From positions 124,001-188,000 of the forward strand of contig JAKAGT010000006.1 of assembly GCA_021825585.1 (NCBI GenBank): a stretch of DNA of 64,000 nt, written 5' to 3'. Under the pieces are notes generated by a model. That model had not been told where the DNA came from and did no database searches. It worked only from the letters and a program-made list of their open reading frames with translations. Below, one piece after another: positions 54,550 to 64,000 of the stretch. Position numbers and translations under genes: made by a program. Source of the stretch: Bacteroidota bacterium. GTDB lineage: Bacteria > Bacteroidota > Ignavibacteria > Kryptoniales > JAKASW01. The number at the start of each line of letters is the position of its first letter. The first letter of the stretch is position 1.

Positions 54550-56430
54550 TTACGGATTTCCGAGGCTGTCGAAATACTGGCCGAGCAGTTCCTTGTCGCT
54601 GTAGGCCTGCGTGAGGACCTGTTTCCTTCTGACGAGACTCTGGTACTCCGCATCGAAGTCTTCAGTGGGAAGCCCCTTCTTTTCCGCCTCCGCAGCCCTG
54701 GCGCTGAGCAGCTTCAGCTTCTGTTCAATCTGTTCGAGTTCGAACGAAATAAGGAGCTGCGATATCCATTTGTAGTAGTCCGGCGTTTCGCTCCCCGGCC
54801 TCAGTTCCTCCCACCAGATCCTGCTCCTTTGGGGCGCAGCGAAAGCGAGCTCTGCAAAGCACTTGCGCACTTCATCTGTCGACAGATCATCGACTACAGC
54901 AGACGGCGATTCACCCGCGTAGCGCGCATTCAGCACTTTCTCTATTATCTCTTTGCTGGAAGGATTCTGTATCTCCAGTTTCTCAACCTGCCCGGCGATT
55001 ACCTGGAAAAGCGATTCGTCGACATTAAGGAGAAGACTTATTAAATCCCGGTCTGCGACTGCCAGCCGCAAGGACTGGATCACCGGCACTCTCATCAACG
55101 ATGGCTGGCCCTCCGTGCGACGTCTTGAGGACTTCCTTCTCTTTAATTCCTCGTAGATCGATTCTTCTCGCAGCCCGAATTTGTCGGCCAGGTCCCTTGC
55201 GTATATGTTCACTCTGATGGCATCGTCCACTTTCAGAAGCGATTCGACAATAGACTGAATTATGCTGTGGTTAAGTTCCGGAGACACTTGTCCCTGTGAT
55301 GACCCGGCGCGCCTTGTAAGAAGGGAAGCCTTGAACTCCACGATATTCATGGCATCACGGATAAGGGCCATGAACTCTTCCGCTCCGCGGGAGAGTACAT
55401 ATGTATCCGGATCCTCGCCCGGCGGAAGCTCCACGATAAAGACGTTGATGCCTTGCTCGAGGAGCATGTCTGCGCCGCGAAGGCTGGCGTCCTGCCCGGC
55501 GCTGTCGGCGTCGTAAACGAGATAAACATTCCTTGTGTAGCGTGAAATGTATTGTATCTGCTCGAGTGTCAGCGCGGTGCCGCTTGAAGCAACCACGTTC
55601 CTGATACCCGACTGGTGCAGCGCGATGAGGTCTGCGTAGCCTTCCACAAGGATCGCTGCATCTCGCTCGATGATTGCATCCTTAGCCTGATAGATGCCGT
55701 AAAGTGTTCGGCCTTTTACGTAAGCCGCGGTCTCGGGAGAGTTGATATATTTAGCCTTCTCTCCGGGATTCAGTGTCCTTCCCCCGAAGGCGATGATACG
55801 TCCCGCGGCAGAATGTACCGGAAACATCACCCGTACCCTGAACCGGTCGTAGTATCCCGAGCCGTCCTGCCTCTTGAGGATGAGTCCGGACTTTTCAATG
55901 ACCGCCTCGCTGCTCCCCTTTTTCTTCAGGTGGTTCAATAACCCATCCCATCTGTCCGGGGCATATCCGAGCGTGAACTCTTCTATCGTCGAGTCGGTGA
56001 ATTGCCGCTTCTGCCGCAGGTAAGACATTGCCTGTGCGCCTTCGTTCGACCGAAGAATCTCCCTGTAGTAGCGGGCCGCCTTGTCGTTCACTTCAAGGAC
56101 TTCGTCGACGTCGCTTTGCTTCCCGTCCGAATACGCGGGAAGAGGAATGTTCGCCCGTGTCGCCAGCTGCCTCAGCGCTTCACCGAAGGACATCCTTTCA
56201 TGCTGGGTCAGAAATGTGAATACGTTTCCGCCGGCACCGCACCCGAAGCAGTGGTACAGGCCTTTCTCGCGGTTGACCGTGAACGAAGGGGTTTTTTCAT
56301 TATGGAACGGGCAGAGTCCGAGGTAATTCTTCCCGCGCTTCTGCAGCCGGACGTACTGGGAGATTATGTCTACGATGTCCGTAGCTTGCCTTACGGATTC
56401 TACGACGCTGTCTGAGCTGAATTTTCCCAT
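54550..56430 (-). CDS. dnaG: DNA primase
   Basis: Zinc finger YLGLCPFHNEKTPSFTVNREKGLYHCFGCGAGGN; Toprim VEGYADLIALHQSG, VYDADSAGQDA. Confidence 0.97.
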   Translation of the reverse strand: MGKFSSDSVVESVRQATDIVDIISQYVRLQKRGKNYLGLCPFHNEKTPSFTVNREKGLYHCFGCGAGGNVFTFLTQHERMSFGEALRQLATRANIPLPAYSDGKQSDVDEVLEVNDKAARYYREILRSNEGAQAMSYLRQKRQFTDSTIEEFTLGYAPDRWDGLLNHLKKKGSSEAVIEKSGLILKRQDGSGYYDRFRVRVMFPVHSAAGRIIAFGGRTLNPGEKAKYINSPETAAYVKGRTLYGIYQAKDAIIERDAAILVEGYADLIALHQSGIRNVVASSGTALTLEQIQYISRYTRNVYLVYDADSAGQDASLRGADMLLEQGINVFIVELPPGEDPDTYVLSRGAEEFMALIRDAMNIVEFKASLLTRRAGSSQGQVSPELNHSIIQSIVESLLKVDDAIRVNIYARDLADKFGLREESIYEELKRRKSSRRRTEGQPSLMRVPVIQSLRLAVADRDLISLLLNVDESLFQVIAGQVEKLEIQNPSSKEIIEKVLNARYAGESPSAVVDDLSTDEVRKCFAELAFAAPQRSRIWWEELRPGSETPDYYKWISQLLISFELEQIEQKLKLLSARAAEAEKKGLPTEDFDAEYQSLVRRKQVLTQAYSDKELLGQYFDSLGNP

Positions 56431-56597
56431 TGCTTTATCCGCGAACGAACGACGACCAACCGCAAGTTGTAGGCATCACGAGCGTTTCATTGTGGATGAT
56501 CATAGTTCTGTGTTCATAGGTTCTTACAAACTTAATGAAGGTGCTTGTGAGATTCAATCATGACCGATGCTCATCGCGCGGCGGAAATGTGCTTGTG

Positions 56598-56615
56598 AAA
56601 TTGGCGCTCCAATTT
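56598..56615. promoter_or_regulatory. Operator-like palindrome upstream of the DUF2064-like gene
   Basis: AAATTGG-CGCT-CCAATTT, next to imperfect direct repeat GTGCTTGTGA(G/A)ATT (56541-56554 and 56589-56602). Confidence 0.35.
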
Positions 56616-56654
56616 TCTTGAATCTTATTTGGAGGGGTTATAACTTTTTACAGC

Positions 56655-57350
56655 ATGATTGACAAGTCGCTTCTAGTAGTTTCGCGAACACCGCTCCCGA
56701 AAGAAGTTAAGGTGAACCTTGTGCCACCTTTGACTCACGAAGAGGCTGCAGAGTTTCATGCCGCACTTCTATTCGATGTTGTTGAACGCGCGGCCCTCCA
56801 TCTCCACGCGCAGCCGTATGTTTATTTCGACCCTGCGGATGCGCGGCCGGATTTCGAGCATGTGTTCAGGCATGCATCGTTCGAGTATAAGCTGAAACCC
56901 GCGGTGGGAAGCAAATTTTCCGACAAGGTTGCCAACGCGGTAGACAACGTCTTCTCTGACGGCACGAAGAAGCTAATCTATGTCGATATGGACGCGGCCC
57001 TGGTACCACTCCAGACGATAAGGAGCGGATACGAGCTGCTGAGTGTCGACGACGACGCAATCGTGCTTGCTCCCGATACCGCCGACCAGGTTTACCTGGT
57101 AGGTATGAAGAAGCCTCACGGGCAGGTCTTCGATGCGCTGAACGCGAAGGACCCGTTCGAGGTAGCTCTTAAGATTTCCTCGCCCCTGTCGGCGATGCTG
57201 TTCACCCTGGGAAGATTCCAGTGCATCCGCGACGTAACGGGCCTGAGGAGACTGTACAGCTCATTCGTCAGAAATGGTCAAGTAATAGAACACGCCCGCC
57301 GAACGACCGACTTCCTGCTCGGTTTGAGAGAAAAATACGGCGACGTTTGA
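56655..57350 (+). CDS. DUF2064/TIGR04282-like glycosyltransferase-fold protein
   Basis: KSLLVVSRTPLPKEVKVNL...; LIYVDMDAALVPLQTIRSGYELLSVDDDAIVLAPDTADQVYLVGMKKPH. Confidence 0.65.
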   Translation: MIDKSLLVVSRTPLPKEVKVNLVPPLTHEEAAEFHAALLFDVVERAALHLHAQPYVYFDPADARPDFEHVFRHASFEYKLKPAVGSKFSDKVANAVDNVFSDGTKKLIYVDMDAALVPLQTIRSGYELLSVDDDAIVLAPDTADQVYLVGMKKPHGQVFDALNAKDPFEVALKISSPLSAMLFTLGRFQCIRDVTGLRRLYSSFVRNGQVIEHARRTTDFLLGLREKYGDV

Positions 57351-57928
57351 TGAATGTAGGTCTCTTCGGCGGAACCTTTAATCCGCCGCACATGGCTCAC
57401 CTCGTTGCAGCGGAAAGTGTACGTGACCAGCTAAGACTCGAAAAGGTTATCTTTATCCCTGCCGCAATCCCTCCTCACAAGCTCCACGAAAGAATTGTCC
57501 CTGCCCATCACCGCCTCCAGATGGTCAAGCTTGCGACGGGGAACAATCCTCTTTTCGAAGTATGCGACATCGAACTGCGCAGAAAGGGGCCGTCTTATAC
57601 AATCGACACAATACGCGAACTCAAAAAGAAGTCACCTGACCATGTCCTTCATTTCGTCATGGGAATCGATCTCCTCATTGATTTCGGAGGGTGGAAGAGC
57701 CCTGACAAGATCCTGGAGGAGTGCAAGATAGTCGCGATGAATCGTCCCGGCTTCGATCTGGCAATGGTTGATAAGGACCTTCTCCTTCGTGTGGAGGTCG
57801 TCAATGTGCCGAGCGTCGATATTTCCTCGACAAGCATCCGAAGAAGAGTCCAGTCGGGGAGATCCATAAAGTATCTTGTTCCTTCATCCGTGGAAGAGTA
57901 CATCCGTTCGAATTCCATCTATCTGTAA
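57350..57928 (+). CDS. nadD: Nicotinate-nucleotide adenylyltransferase
   Basis: MNVGLFGGTFNPPHMAHLVAAESVRDQL; VDISSTSIRRRVQSGRSIKYLVP; ATG overlaps the upstream TGA. Confidence 0.95.
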   Translation: MNVGLFGGTFNPPHMAHLVAAESVRDQLRLEKVIFIPAAIPPHKLHERIVPAHHRLQMVKLATGNNPLFEVCDIELRRKGPSYTIDTIRELKKKSPDHVLHFVMGIDLLIDFGGWKSPDKILEECKIVAMNRPGFDLAMVDKDLLLRVEVVNVPSVDISSTSIRRRVQSGRSIKYLVPSSVEEYIRSNSIYL

Positions 57929-58020
57929 GTCGCTGCAACTCGGCAAATTGGAATTGCGTCGTCCAGATTTTATATTAACTGAAACAAGATTGTGTAACCT
58001 TCAAATGGAGTAAAGAGATA

Positions 58021-59445
58021 ATGAAAAACTACAGAATATTGGCAGCATTCATTGCCGTTATTGCTGTTGGCTTTGCATTTGTCGGGTTTCAGTGTTCGTC
58101 CGCCGAGTTGACGAGCGCGAAATTATATATGCAAAGAAGTGAATGGTCCAAGGCTGAAGAACAGCTTTTAAAGGATGTTCAGATTAACCCTCAGGACGAA
58201 GAGGGCTGGTATCTCCTGGGCAGAGTCAGGGCAGAAAAAAGTGACTGGGCAGGCATGCTCGAAGCTTTTCAGCAGGCTCTGAAGATATCAAATGTCCATG
58301 CGAAAGATATTCATGACGTGACGGCTCACTACTGGGTCCAGAGCTATAATTTGGGAACGAAATATCTGCAGGGTGCGAGGGATTCCAGTTCATACTATCC
58401 CAAAGCCGTCGCAGAATTCAAGAGGGCGGTCCTGTTGGAACCCGACAGCTCCATGAGTTACCGCGGATTGGCTTATACGTATCTTAATATGGGCACCACA
58501 GACAGTGCAGTCGCCCCGCTGAAGACTCTTTGGAACAGGTCCAAGGACGAAGAAGCCGGCAAGTTTCTTGGAGAAATCTACTTCGAGAACGGGGAAAAGC
58601 TGAAGGAAAGTTTTGAAAATGACAACGGCGGCAAGCTGGATACATTGAAAAATGTCGGCTCCATAGAAAAAGGCATGACCGAAGAAGATGTTGCTTCGGC
58701 GCTGGGTCAGCCGGACGAGAAGAAGGCCGAGCAGCCTCCGAAAGAAAAAGGGAAGAGGACTGTTACTCAGCAGGGTTCCACAAAAGACGTCTGGACGTAT
58801 AAGACATACGGCCTTACTCTGACGTTCGTAAACGATGCGCTGACTGAGAAGAAAGTGGATTTCGTTTATAACCCGAACGTTGATTCGACGAAGTACAATC
58901 TGGCGATGGTGCAGTTCAAGAAGGCACTCGATATTCTTGTACCTGCGACGAAGCTGTATCCGAATAACCAGAGCCTGATGACGGAGTTGACGAACTGCTA
59001 TATAGCTGCAAATATGACTGAGGAAGCCTCTGCCGCGTTCAAAGCGGCAGCCGCCAACAATCCGACAAACAAGGATTTCCAGTACAACTACGGCGTCATT
59101 CTCCTGAGACAGAATGATTACGAGAATGCGATAGCCCAGTTCGAGAAGACCCTGCAAATTGACTCTCTCTACTGGAACGCAGACTACAATCTGGGCGCTT
59201 CGTATGTAAACTGGGGCGTGGAGATCCAGAACGGCGCACCGCAAGACAGCGACCCTGATTCTGTCCGCAAGGCAGTCAGCTCAAAGTTCGAGAAAGCGCT
59301 CCCGTACCTCGAGAGATTCTCGTTGCACAAGGCGAACGATCCGAATCTCTGGGAGCTTCTGGCAAAAGTGTACGCGTACATGAATGACACTAAGAAGGCT
59401 CAGGAAGCGATACAAAAAGCCGACGCATTGAGGAAGGGAAACTAA
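58021..59445 (+). CDS. TPR-repeat lipoprotein-like protein with an embedded SmpA/OmlA-like segment
   Basis: N-terminal signal with Cys (FVGFQCSS); TPR units on both sides of GMTEEDVASALGQPD...VWTYKTYGLTLTFVNDALTEKKVDFVY. Confidence 0.8.
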   Translation: MKNYRILAAFIAVIAVGFAFVGFQCSSAELTSAKLYMQRSEWSKAEEQLLKDVQINPQDEEGWYLLGRVRAEKSDWAGMLEAFQQALKISNVHAKDIHDVTAHYWVQSYNLGTKYLQGARDSSSYYPKAVAEFKRAVLLEPDSSMSYRGLAYTYLNMGTTDSAVAPLKTLWNRSKDEEAGKFLGEIYFENGEKLKESFENDNGGKLDTLKNVGSIEKGMTEEDVASALGQPDEKKAEQPPKEKGKRTVTQQGSTKDVWTYKTYGLTLTFVNDALTEKKVDFVYNPNVDSTKYNLAMVQFKKALDILVPATKLYPNNQSLMTELTNCYIAANMTEEASAAFKAAAANNPTNKDFQYNYGVILLRQNDYENAIAQFEKTLQIDSLYWNADYNLGASYVNWGVEIQNGAPQDSDPDSVRKAVSSKFEKALPYLERFSLHKANDPNLWELLAKVYAYMNDTKKAQEAIQKADALRKGN

Positions 59446-59472
59446 CCGGCCCGAAGGTCTAGTCTTTAACAG

Positions 59473-59512
59473 CGCCATGCACATCTTACAAGAGTGCATG
59501 GCGTTTTTTTTT
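59473..59512 (+). terminator. Rho-independent terminator
   Basis: CGCCATGCAC - 11 nt loop - GTGCATGGCG followed by TTTTTTTTT. Confidence 0.93.
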
Positions 59513-59759
59513 GCAGGAATTTTCGTGATAGAAACTTCTTCTTCAAGTTGTAACAAAGGTTTCGAAGGGTTATCCTACGGCGAATGATTCCACCAGTTCT
59601 AATAACACGGCTATAGCTCTGGAGATCATCTGGCACAGAATGAAATCCTTCTAAAGATTTGCGCACAATAGCCGAAATATCTTTAAAGGTGTATTGTGGA
59701 TTCTATTCTCTCCAGGGTATGGTCTATAATTCACACAATCCAGAAATCAGGAGTTCGAA

Positions 59760-60074
59760 ATGGCAGAAGACAAGAACATACCCCAGCAAATTAATATTGA
59801 GCTCGGTGAGAAAGAGGCGGAGGGAATCTACTCTAACTTTGCGATCATTTCTCACTCGCCGGCAGAATTCATAATCGACTTCACGCGGATCATGCCGGGT
59901 GTGCCGAAGGCGAAAGTATTTGCGAGAATGATCATGACCCCTCAGCATGCAAAAATGCTTCTCGGCGCTCTGCGTGAAAATGTCGAGAAGTATGAGCGAA
60001 ACTTCGGTGAAATCAAAGTCTTTGCAGGCCCTGTGCCAAATGTACCATTTGGATTTCAATCTCCTGGAGCTTAA
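59760..60074 (+). CDS. DUF3467-family protein
   Basis: INIELGEKEAEGIYSNFAIISHSPAEFIIDFTRIMPGVPKAKVFARMIMTPQHAKMLLGALRENVEKYE. Confidence 0.88.
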   Translation: MAEDKNIPQQINIELGEKEAEGIYSNFAIISHSPAEFIIDFTRIMPGVPKAKVFARMIMTPQHAKMLLGALRENVEKYERNFGEIKVFAGPVPNVPFGFQSPGA

Positions 60075-60270
60075 GATAGAGCTGGAATCGCAACAGATTT
60101 GTGGTCGCTGTTCAGGCGTGTCAAAATGTCAGAAGTGCTGGCAAAATATTCTAGTGGTTTGAGTTAGTGTCCCGATTTGTGAGGCCGGGCAACGGTAAAT
60201 GGCTTGACGTGGTATAGCTATCCAGTCAGGCGTGCAGATCACTATATGCAAAAAACGAGAGGAGGATGAA

Positions 60271-62358
60271 ATGAAGCGTAGGCTTCCTTTTCTATTTCTG
60301 GGTGTGGCTTTCCTGTCAATTTGGGGCTGTTCAAGGCTGAAAGTCGGCAGTTTCGTCATGCCTTCCTGGGACACCCAGTTTTCCGCGCCGATTTTCAATC
60401 GCGCCTATACTCTTCAGGAGATCCTGTCGAAGGACAGTGCGATGGTTTCGAATGGAGACACGACTTACTTGAGGGCTGTCGGTGCGACCGGTGTCTTTTC
60501 GATTTTCAAGACACAGGGATTAAGCGGAACCTCAGTAGGCAACAATCTGAAGATAGCTTCAATACCCCAGACGACTGAAGCCCGAAGTCCATCTGACTTC
60601 ACTATCGACGCTCCTCCGGCGATCCACTACTCAGAGGTCAATCCCGCGCTCCCCGTCGGCTCAACGACTCCGGTGCCTGCTATCCCCCAGCGCAAAACCA
60701 ATATCACACCGGATAGCCCGTTCACAAATTTTCAATCCGCCACGATCAGCAGCGGTACGTTTACGCTGACGGCGTACAACGGCTACCCGGCAACAATGCA
60801 ATTCCCAAATGGAATCGACCTGACTGATGGCTCCGGAAATCTGATCATTACGATTCCAATTGATTCGCTGGTTTCTTACCGGGCCGAATCCGTCGCCGTT
60901 TCGCTTGCCGGCGTCGTCATGCCGAACAATCCCCAGGTCTCATTTACATATGCTTCAAACGGTTCTACGGCTCCAGCCACTTTTCAGTCGGATACGCTGA
61001 TAGCACTTTCGATAGAATTAACGAACGTGAAGGTGTCTTCAGCTGATGCAATAGTTCCTCCGCAGCCCCCGATAACTCTGGACAGAGGTCTAATGCTGCC
61101 GGACGGAAACAAGGTTGCCACGGCGAGCATAAGCAGCGGTGTTTTAAATATTTCAGTCACTAACGCTTTTGATATGTCTATTCCGATCAGCCTTACAATC
61201 AAAAGTCTTGTGGGCCAGAGTGGTCCGCTCTCGAGAACGTTTACTCTTGCGTCGGCAGGCAGCTCTGGAAGTACTTATCAGGAATCGATTCCGCTGAGCG
61301 GATATGTGCTCAACATGGCGGATGCCAGCGGAAGTCCAGGTGATTCACTCATGTATTCTGTCGTCGCTCAAGTTCCCGGTTCGAACGGACAGTTCATAAA
61401 TATAGCCACGAGCGATTCGGTGAAGGCTGCATTCGGGTTGTCGGGTCTCCAATTCAGTTCGTTTACCGGGGAGGTACACATGACAGGTCCGGTCAGTATC
61501 CCTGCCGACACCCAGACCGTTAACCTCGGTGACTTTACATCTATGTTCAACGGAAGGATCCTGTTCAGCGATTCGACTAAGCTCGTGCTTAACATAAACA
61601 TGACCGGCGGTTTTCCATCTCTGGTACATCTGAAGTTGATCCCCTCCAGCACTAGTACCGGGCCGGTCACGGGTGATTCTCTCGTAGTTGAGAAAATGCT
61701 GTATCCGGGCCAGCCGAATTACATCACGCTCGGTCAGAACTTTGTCAGCGTGTTAAATACATTTACATCGACAACCAACGAAATTCCTGATCAATTCATT
61801 ATCAGCGGCTACGTCGTAGTTAATCCCGGTCCCCCTTATGCCATGGGAACAGTCAAGCAAACTGATGTGGTTGAAGGTACTGCGACTATCGAAATACCGT
61901 TCGATCTTGGTATTTCGAACGCGACTTTTACCGACACTACAAAGACGCCTGTGATAAACGATTCGAGCACCGCATCAAGATTGGATAACGTCGACAGCGG
62001 TCAGGTTGTAATCGAGGTAAATAACGGCTTGCCGGTTCAAATGTCCCTGATCACTCAGCTTATTGATACCGTCACTCATCAGGTCGTCATGACGCTGCCG
62101 AGCGACAGCATAGTCATTCCGGCTGCAAACGATTTCAATTCGGACGGCACGGTCCGGACTCCGATGTTCAGCAGCAACAAGTTTACCCTCACACATGATC
62201 AGGCCGTCGAACTCGGGCGGTCTTACATGAAATTCAGTTTCAGGGTCGCAACTTCGCCGAACCGGCAAACGGTTCCGTTTACGAAGAACAACACCATCTC
62301 TCTGAAAGTCTCTGCGAATCTGGCTTTCAGAGTAGATAAAAACCTGGTCGGAAAGTGA
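60271..62358 (+). CDS. Secreted lipoprotein, hypothetical
   Basis: MKRRLPFLFLGVAFLSIWGCSRL lipobox; SD GAGGAGG; beta-rich extracellular-type sequence. Confidence 0.75.
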   Translation: MKRRLPFLFLGVAFLSIWGCSRLKVGSFVMPSWDTQFSAPIFNRAYTLQEILSKDSAMVSNGDTTYLRAVGATGVFSIFKTQGLSGTSVGNNLKIASIPQTTEARSPSDFTIDAPPAIHYSEVNPALPVGSTTPVPAIPQRKTNITPDSPFTNFQSATISSGTFTLTAYNGYPATMQFPNGIDLTDGSGNLIITIPIDSLVSYRAESVAVSLAGVVMPNNPQVSFTYASNGSTAPATFQSDTLIALSIELTNVKVSSADAIVPPQPPITLDRGLMLPDGNKVATASISSGVLNISVTNAFDMSIPISLTIKSLVGQSGPLSRTFTLASAGSSGSTYQESIPLSGYVLNMADASGSPGDSLMYSVVAQVPGSNGQFINIATSDSVKAAFGLSGLQFSSFTGEVHMTGPVSIPADTQTVNLGDFTSMFNGRILFSDSTKLVLNINMTGGFPSLVHLKLIPSSTSTGPVTGDSLVVEKMLYPGQPNYITLGQNFVSVLNTFTSTTNEIPDQFIISGYVVVNPGPPYAMGTVKQTDVVEGTATIEIPFDLGISNATFTDTTKTPVINDSSTASRLDNVDSGQVVIEVNNGLPVQMSLITQLIDTVTHQVVMTLPSDSIVIPAANDFNSDGTVRTPMFSSNKFTLTHDQAVELGRSYMKFSFRVATSPNRQTVPFTKNNTISLKVSANLAFRVDKNLVGK

Positions 62359-62369
62359 GCGGAGGCGAC

Positions 62370-63830
62370 ATGAAAAAGATTATTGTATTCTCGATGTTCT
62401 TGGTGCTGCCGATCGCGGGAGCGAACGCGCAGCAGATTGCAAGCGGCAGATTGGTATCTCTCGGAGGGCTGTCAACCGCCGTGTCAACGGACGTGGACGC
62501 AATAGGGACAAACCCGGCCAATCTGGTGGCGACTTCAGACGGGACGGTTGTCATTGAACTCGTACCTTTTACATTAAATGCCGGCTCTGATTTCATGAGC
62601 CTCGGGCTCTACAACGACTATTTCACAGGTAGCGGACAGATAGACAGCGCCGGCAAGAAGATCGGGACTTACCTGACACAGTCGGACAAGCAGAAGATAC
62701 TCGATGCTTTTCCAGGCGGCGTTGGCGCGATTCGATTCAATACAAATTTCCGGATCCTTGCGGTAGCTGTGCGGAATCCGGTTTTTGCGATCGGCTTCGC
62801 GGTAGACGACTGGGCAGGCGCCAAGGTTACACTCCCGAATTCGCTTCTTTTCCCGCTCAACGGTATTGCCCCCGGCTCGACAGTCTCGTTGAACCAGCTT
62901 TCCTCCGCATCATGGTGGTACAGAACCTACAGCGCCGACTATGCTATGAAACTCTCACACATTCTCGTCATCCCCAGGGACATAGTGGAGAATCTGGAAG
63001 TCGGCGTCGGATTGAAATACGTGACGGGCTTCAGTTACACTTCAATTCAGAGTGCGAACAGCTCACTCTACACCAGCCCGACGGACTACTCCTATACGGT
63101 AAACATGGGCTTCGACGCGGTGAGAGCCGGGCTTCTCAGCAATGTGATTTCTAAGGCCGTGAAGAGTAATGTGGGTGACACGGTCGTGAACTTCAATCCG
63201 TTCGCTCCTCAAGGATCGGGATTCGGTCTGGACATCGGTGCGTCGGGGAGAGTGCTGAGTTTCATAAAAATCGGCATCAGCCTTACCGACATCGGTTCGA
63301 TATCGTGGAACAAGAATGTCGTTACGACGTCCGGCGATACATCTTTTACTTATTCCGGATTCTCGCCCGCACAGACGAACGAACCCGGCTCAAAGAGTAA
63401 CCTCGACAGCCTGAAAGACGCATTCAACAATTACTTCAAGAATAAGGATGCTCTGGGGAGTAGCGTCTCAACTTCTCTTCCCACGAGACTGAATATCGGG
63501 GCAATGGTCCAGCTTGACCAGCTGTTCCCAACTTTGCCGGGACAGCTTATGGTAGCGGTCGATTATCACCAGGGATTCAATAACTCTTTTTATAACACCA
63601 CGAATCCGCAACTCGTCCTCGGGGCGGAGTGGAAACCGATCAGCCTGCTCCCCATCAGGACGGGTTTCTCTTTCGGCGGCTTGTATGGATTCGGATGGTC
63701 CCTCGGTATCGGATTGGACCTGCCGTCCTGGAATTTCGACATCGGCGTAGGTACCTTCAACGACGTCGTCGCGCCTATGGCTGCAAAGAATGTTTCCGTG
63801 GTGCTGAATATCCTGAAATTTAGGTTTTGA
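62370..63830 (+). CDS. Outer-membrane beta-barrel-like protein, hypothetical (DUF5723-like?)
   Basis: MKKIIVFSMFLVLPIAGANAQQ signal peptide; GTNPANL; ends in aromatic RF. Confidence 0.7.
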   Translation: MKKIIVFSMFLVLPIAGANAQQIASGRLVSLGGLSTAVSTDVDAIGTNPANLVATSDGTVVIELVPFTLNAGSDFMSLGLYNDYFTGSGQIDSAGKKIGTYLTQSDKQKILDAFPGGVGAIRFNTNFRILAVAVRNPVFAIGFAVDDWAGAKVTLPNSLLFPLNGIAPGSTVSLNQLSSASWWYRTYSADYAMKLSHILVIPRDIVENLEVGVGLKYVTGFSYTSIQSANSSLYTSPTDYSYTVNMGFDAVRAGLLSNVISKAVKSNVGDTVVNFNPFAPQGSGFGLDIGASGRVLSFIKIGISLTDIGSISWNKNVVTTSGDTSFTYSGFSPAQTNEPGSKSNLDSLKDAFNNYFKNKDALGSSVSTSLPTRLNIGAMVQLDQLFPTLPGQLMVAVDYHQGFNNSFYNTTNPQLVLGAEWKPISLLPIRTGFSFGGLYGFGWSLGIGLDLPSWNFDIGVGTFNDVVAPMAAKNVSVVLNILKFRF

Positions 63831-63945
63831 TTTAAGAAAATCGCTATATTCAACACAGCGTCAGGACAGAACCAGGGGGCACTGGTTGCTTTGCTGACAT
63901 GCGTTTTTTGAAGCGAAATTGCATTCGTGAAGCGGGAATCCTAGA

Positions 63946-64000
63946 ATGGTGATTGCTGCCGACATATTCGATTTTCTGTACGTCTTCCTGCCGGTCGTCC
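63946..64000 (+). CDS. 5' end of a membrane protein, truncated by window edge (possibly MBOAT-like)
   Basis: MVIAADIFDFLYVFLPVV... open to window end; too short to classify. Confidence 0.3.
   Translation, partial: MVIAADIFDFLYVFLPVV

Noticed and set aside
58390-59244. 284-aa minus-strand ORF inside the TPR gene
   Set aside because: Antisense shadow ORF, no family resemblance
59947-60162. ORF overlapping the end of the DUF3467-like gene with a CxxC...CxxC tail (ICGRCSGVSKCQKCW)
   Set aside because: Out of frame with a well-supported gene for half its length, no RBS; the Cys pattern is probably coincidental
1-64000. CRISPR arrays, prophage, integrons, complete IS elements, known anti-phage systems
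   Set aside because: No regularly spaced direct repeats, integrase, complete transposase or defence-gene signatures seen on either strand

Overview
The 64 kb window comes from a bacterium with Bacteroidota/Ignavibacteria-like traits: T9SS sorting tails, a PorV-like protein and a TonB-dependent receptor. Lineage is inferred from content only.

1-8 kb: conserved housekeeping block nusA(3' end)-infB-rbfA-truB-ribF-rpsO-pnp, then tRNA-Leu(GAG).
8-11 kb: three short membrane-anchored proteins and an orphan HTH protein.
11-16 kb: yicC-gmk-rpoZ-coaBC and a MscS-like channel.
16-42 kb: a large alpha-glucan acquisition region with a LacI regulator, parvulin PPIase, TonB receptor, secreted T9SS proteins, three GH13-type genes counting the 48.5 kb paralogue, and MalE/F/G-like ABC genes without an ATPase in the window. 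It is interrupted by an SGNH-TPR / carbamoyltransferase / SxtJ-like / 52-aa membrane-protein cassette.
42-48 kb: a dehydrogenase-acyltransferase fusion, then a tight operon of two D-Ala-D-Ala-ligase-like ATP-grasp proteins, a GNAT and a KamA-type radical SAM aminomutase.
50-56.5 kb, minus strand: EamA, polysaccharide deacetylase, GGR-like flavoprotein, 2x[4Fe-4S] ferredoxin, hotdog thioesterase, dnaG.
56-64 kb: DUF2064-like, nadD, TPR, DUF3467-like, lipoprotein and outer-membrane-like genes.

The strongest leads for something undescribed are:
- the ATP-grasp x2/GNAT/KamA operon
- the carbamoyltransferase/SxtJ/mini-protein cassette
- a compact three-way-junction element after pnp
- a structure-dense 0.5 kb noncoding leader before the second amylase
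- the thioesterase-ferredoxin-GGR-deacetylase-EamA operon

No CRISPR array, complete IS element or recognisable defence system was seen. All family names are from reading the translations. No database search was run.
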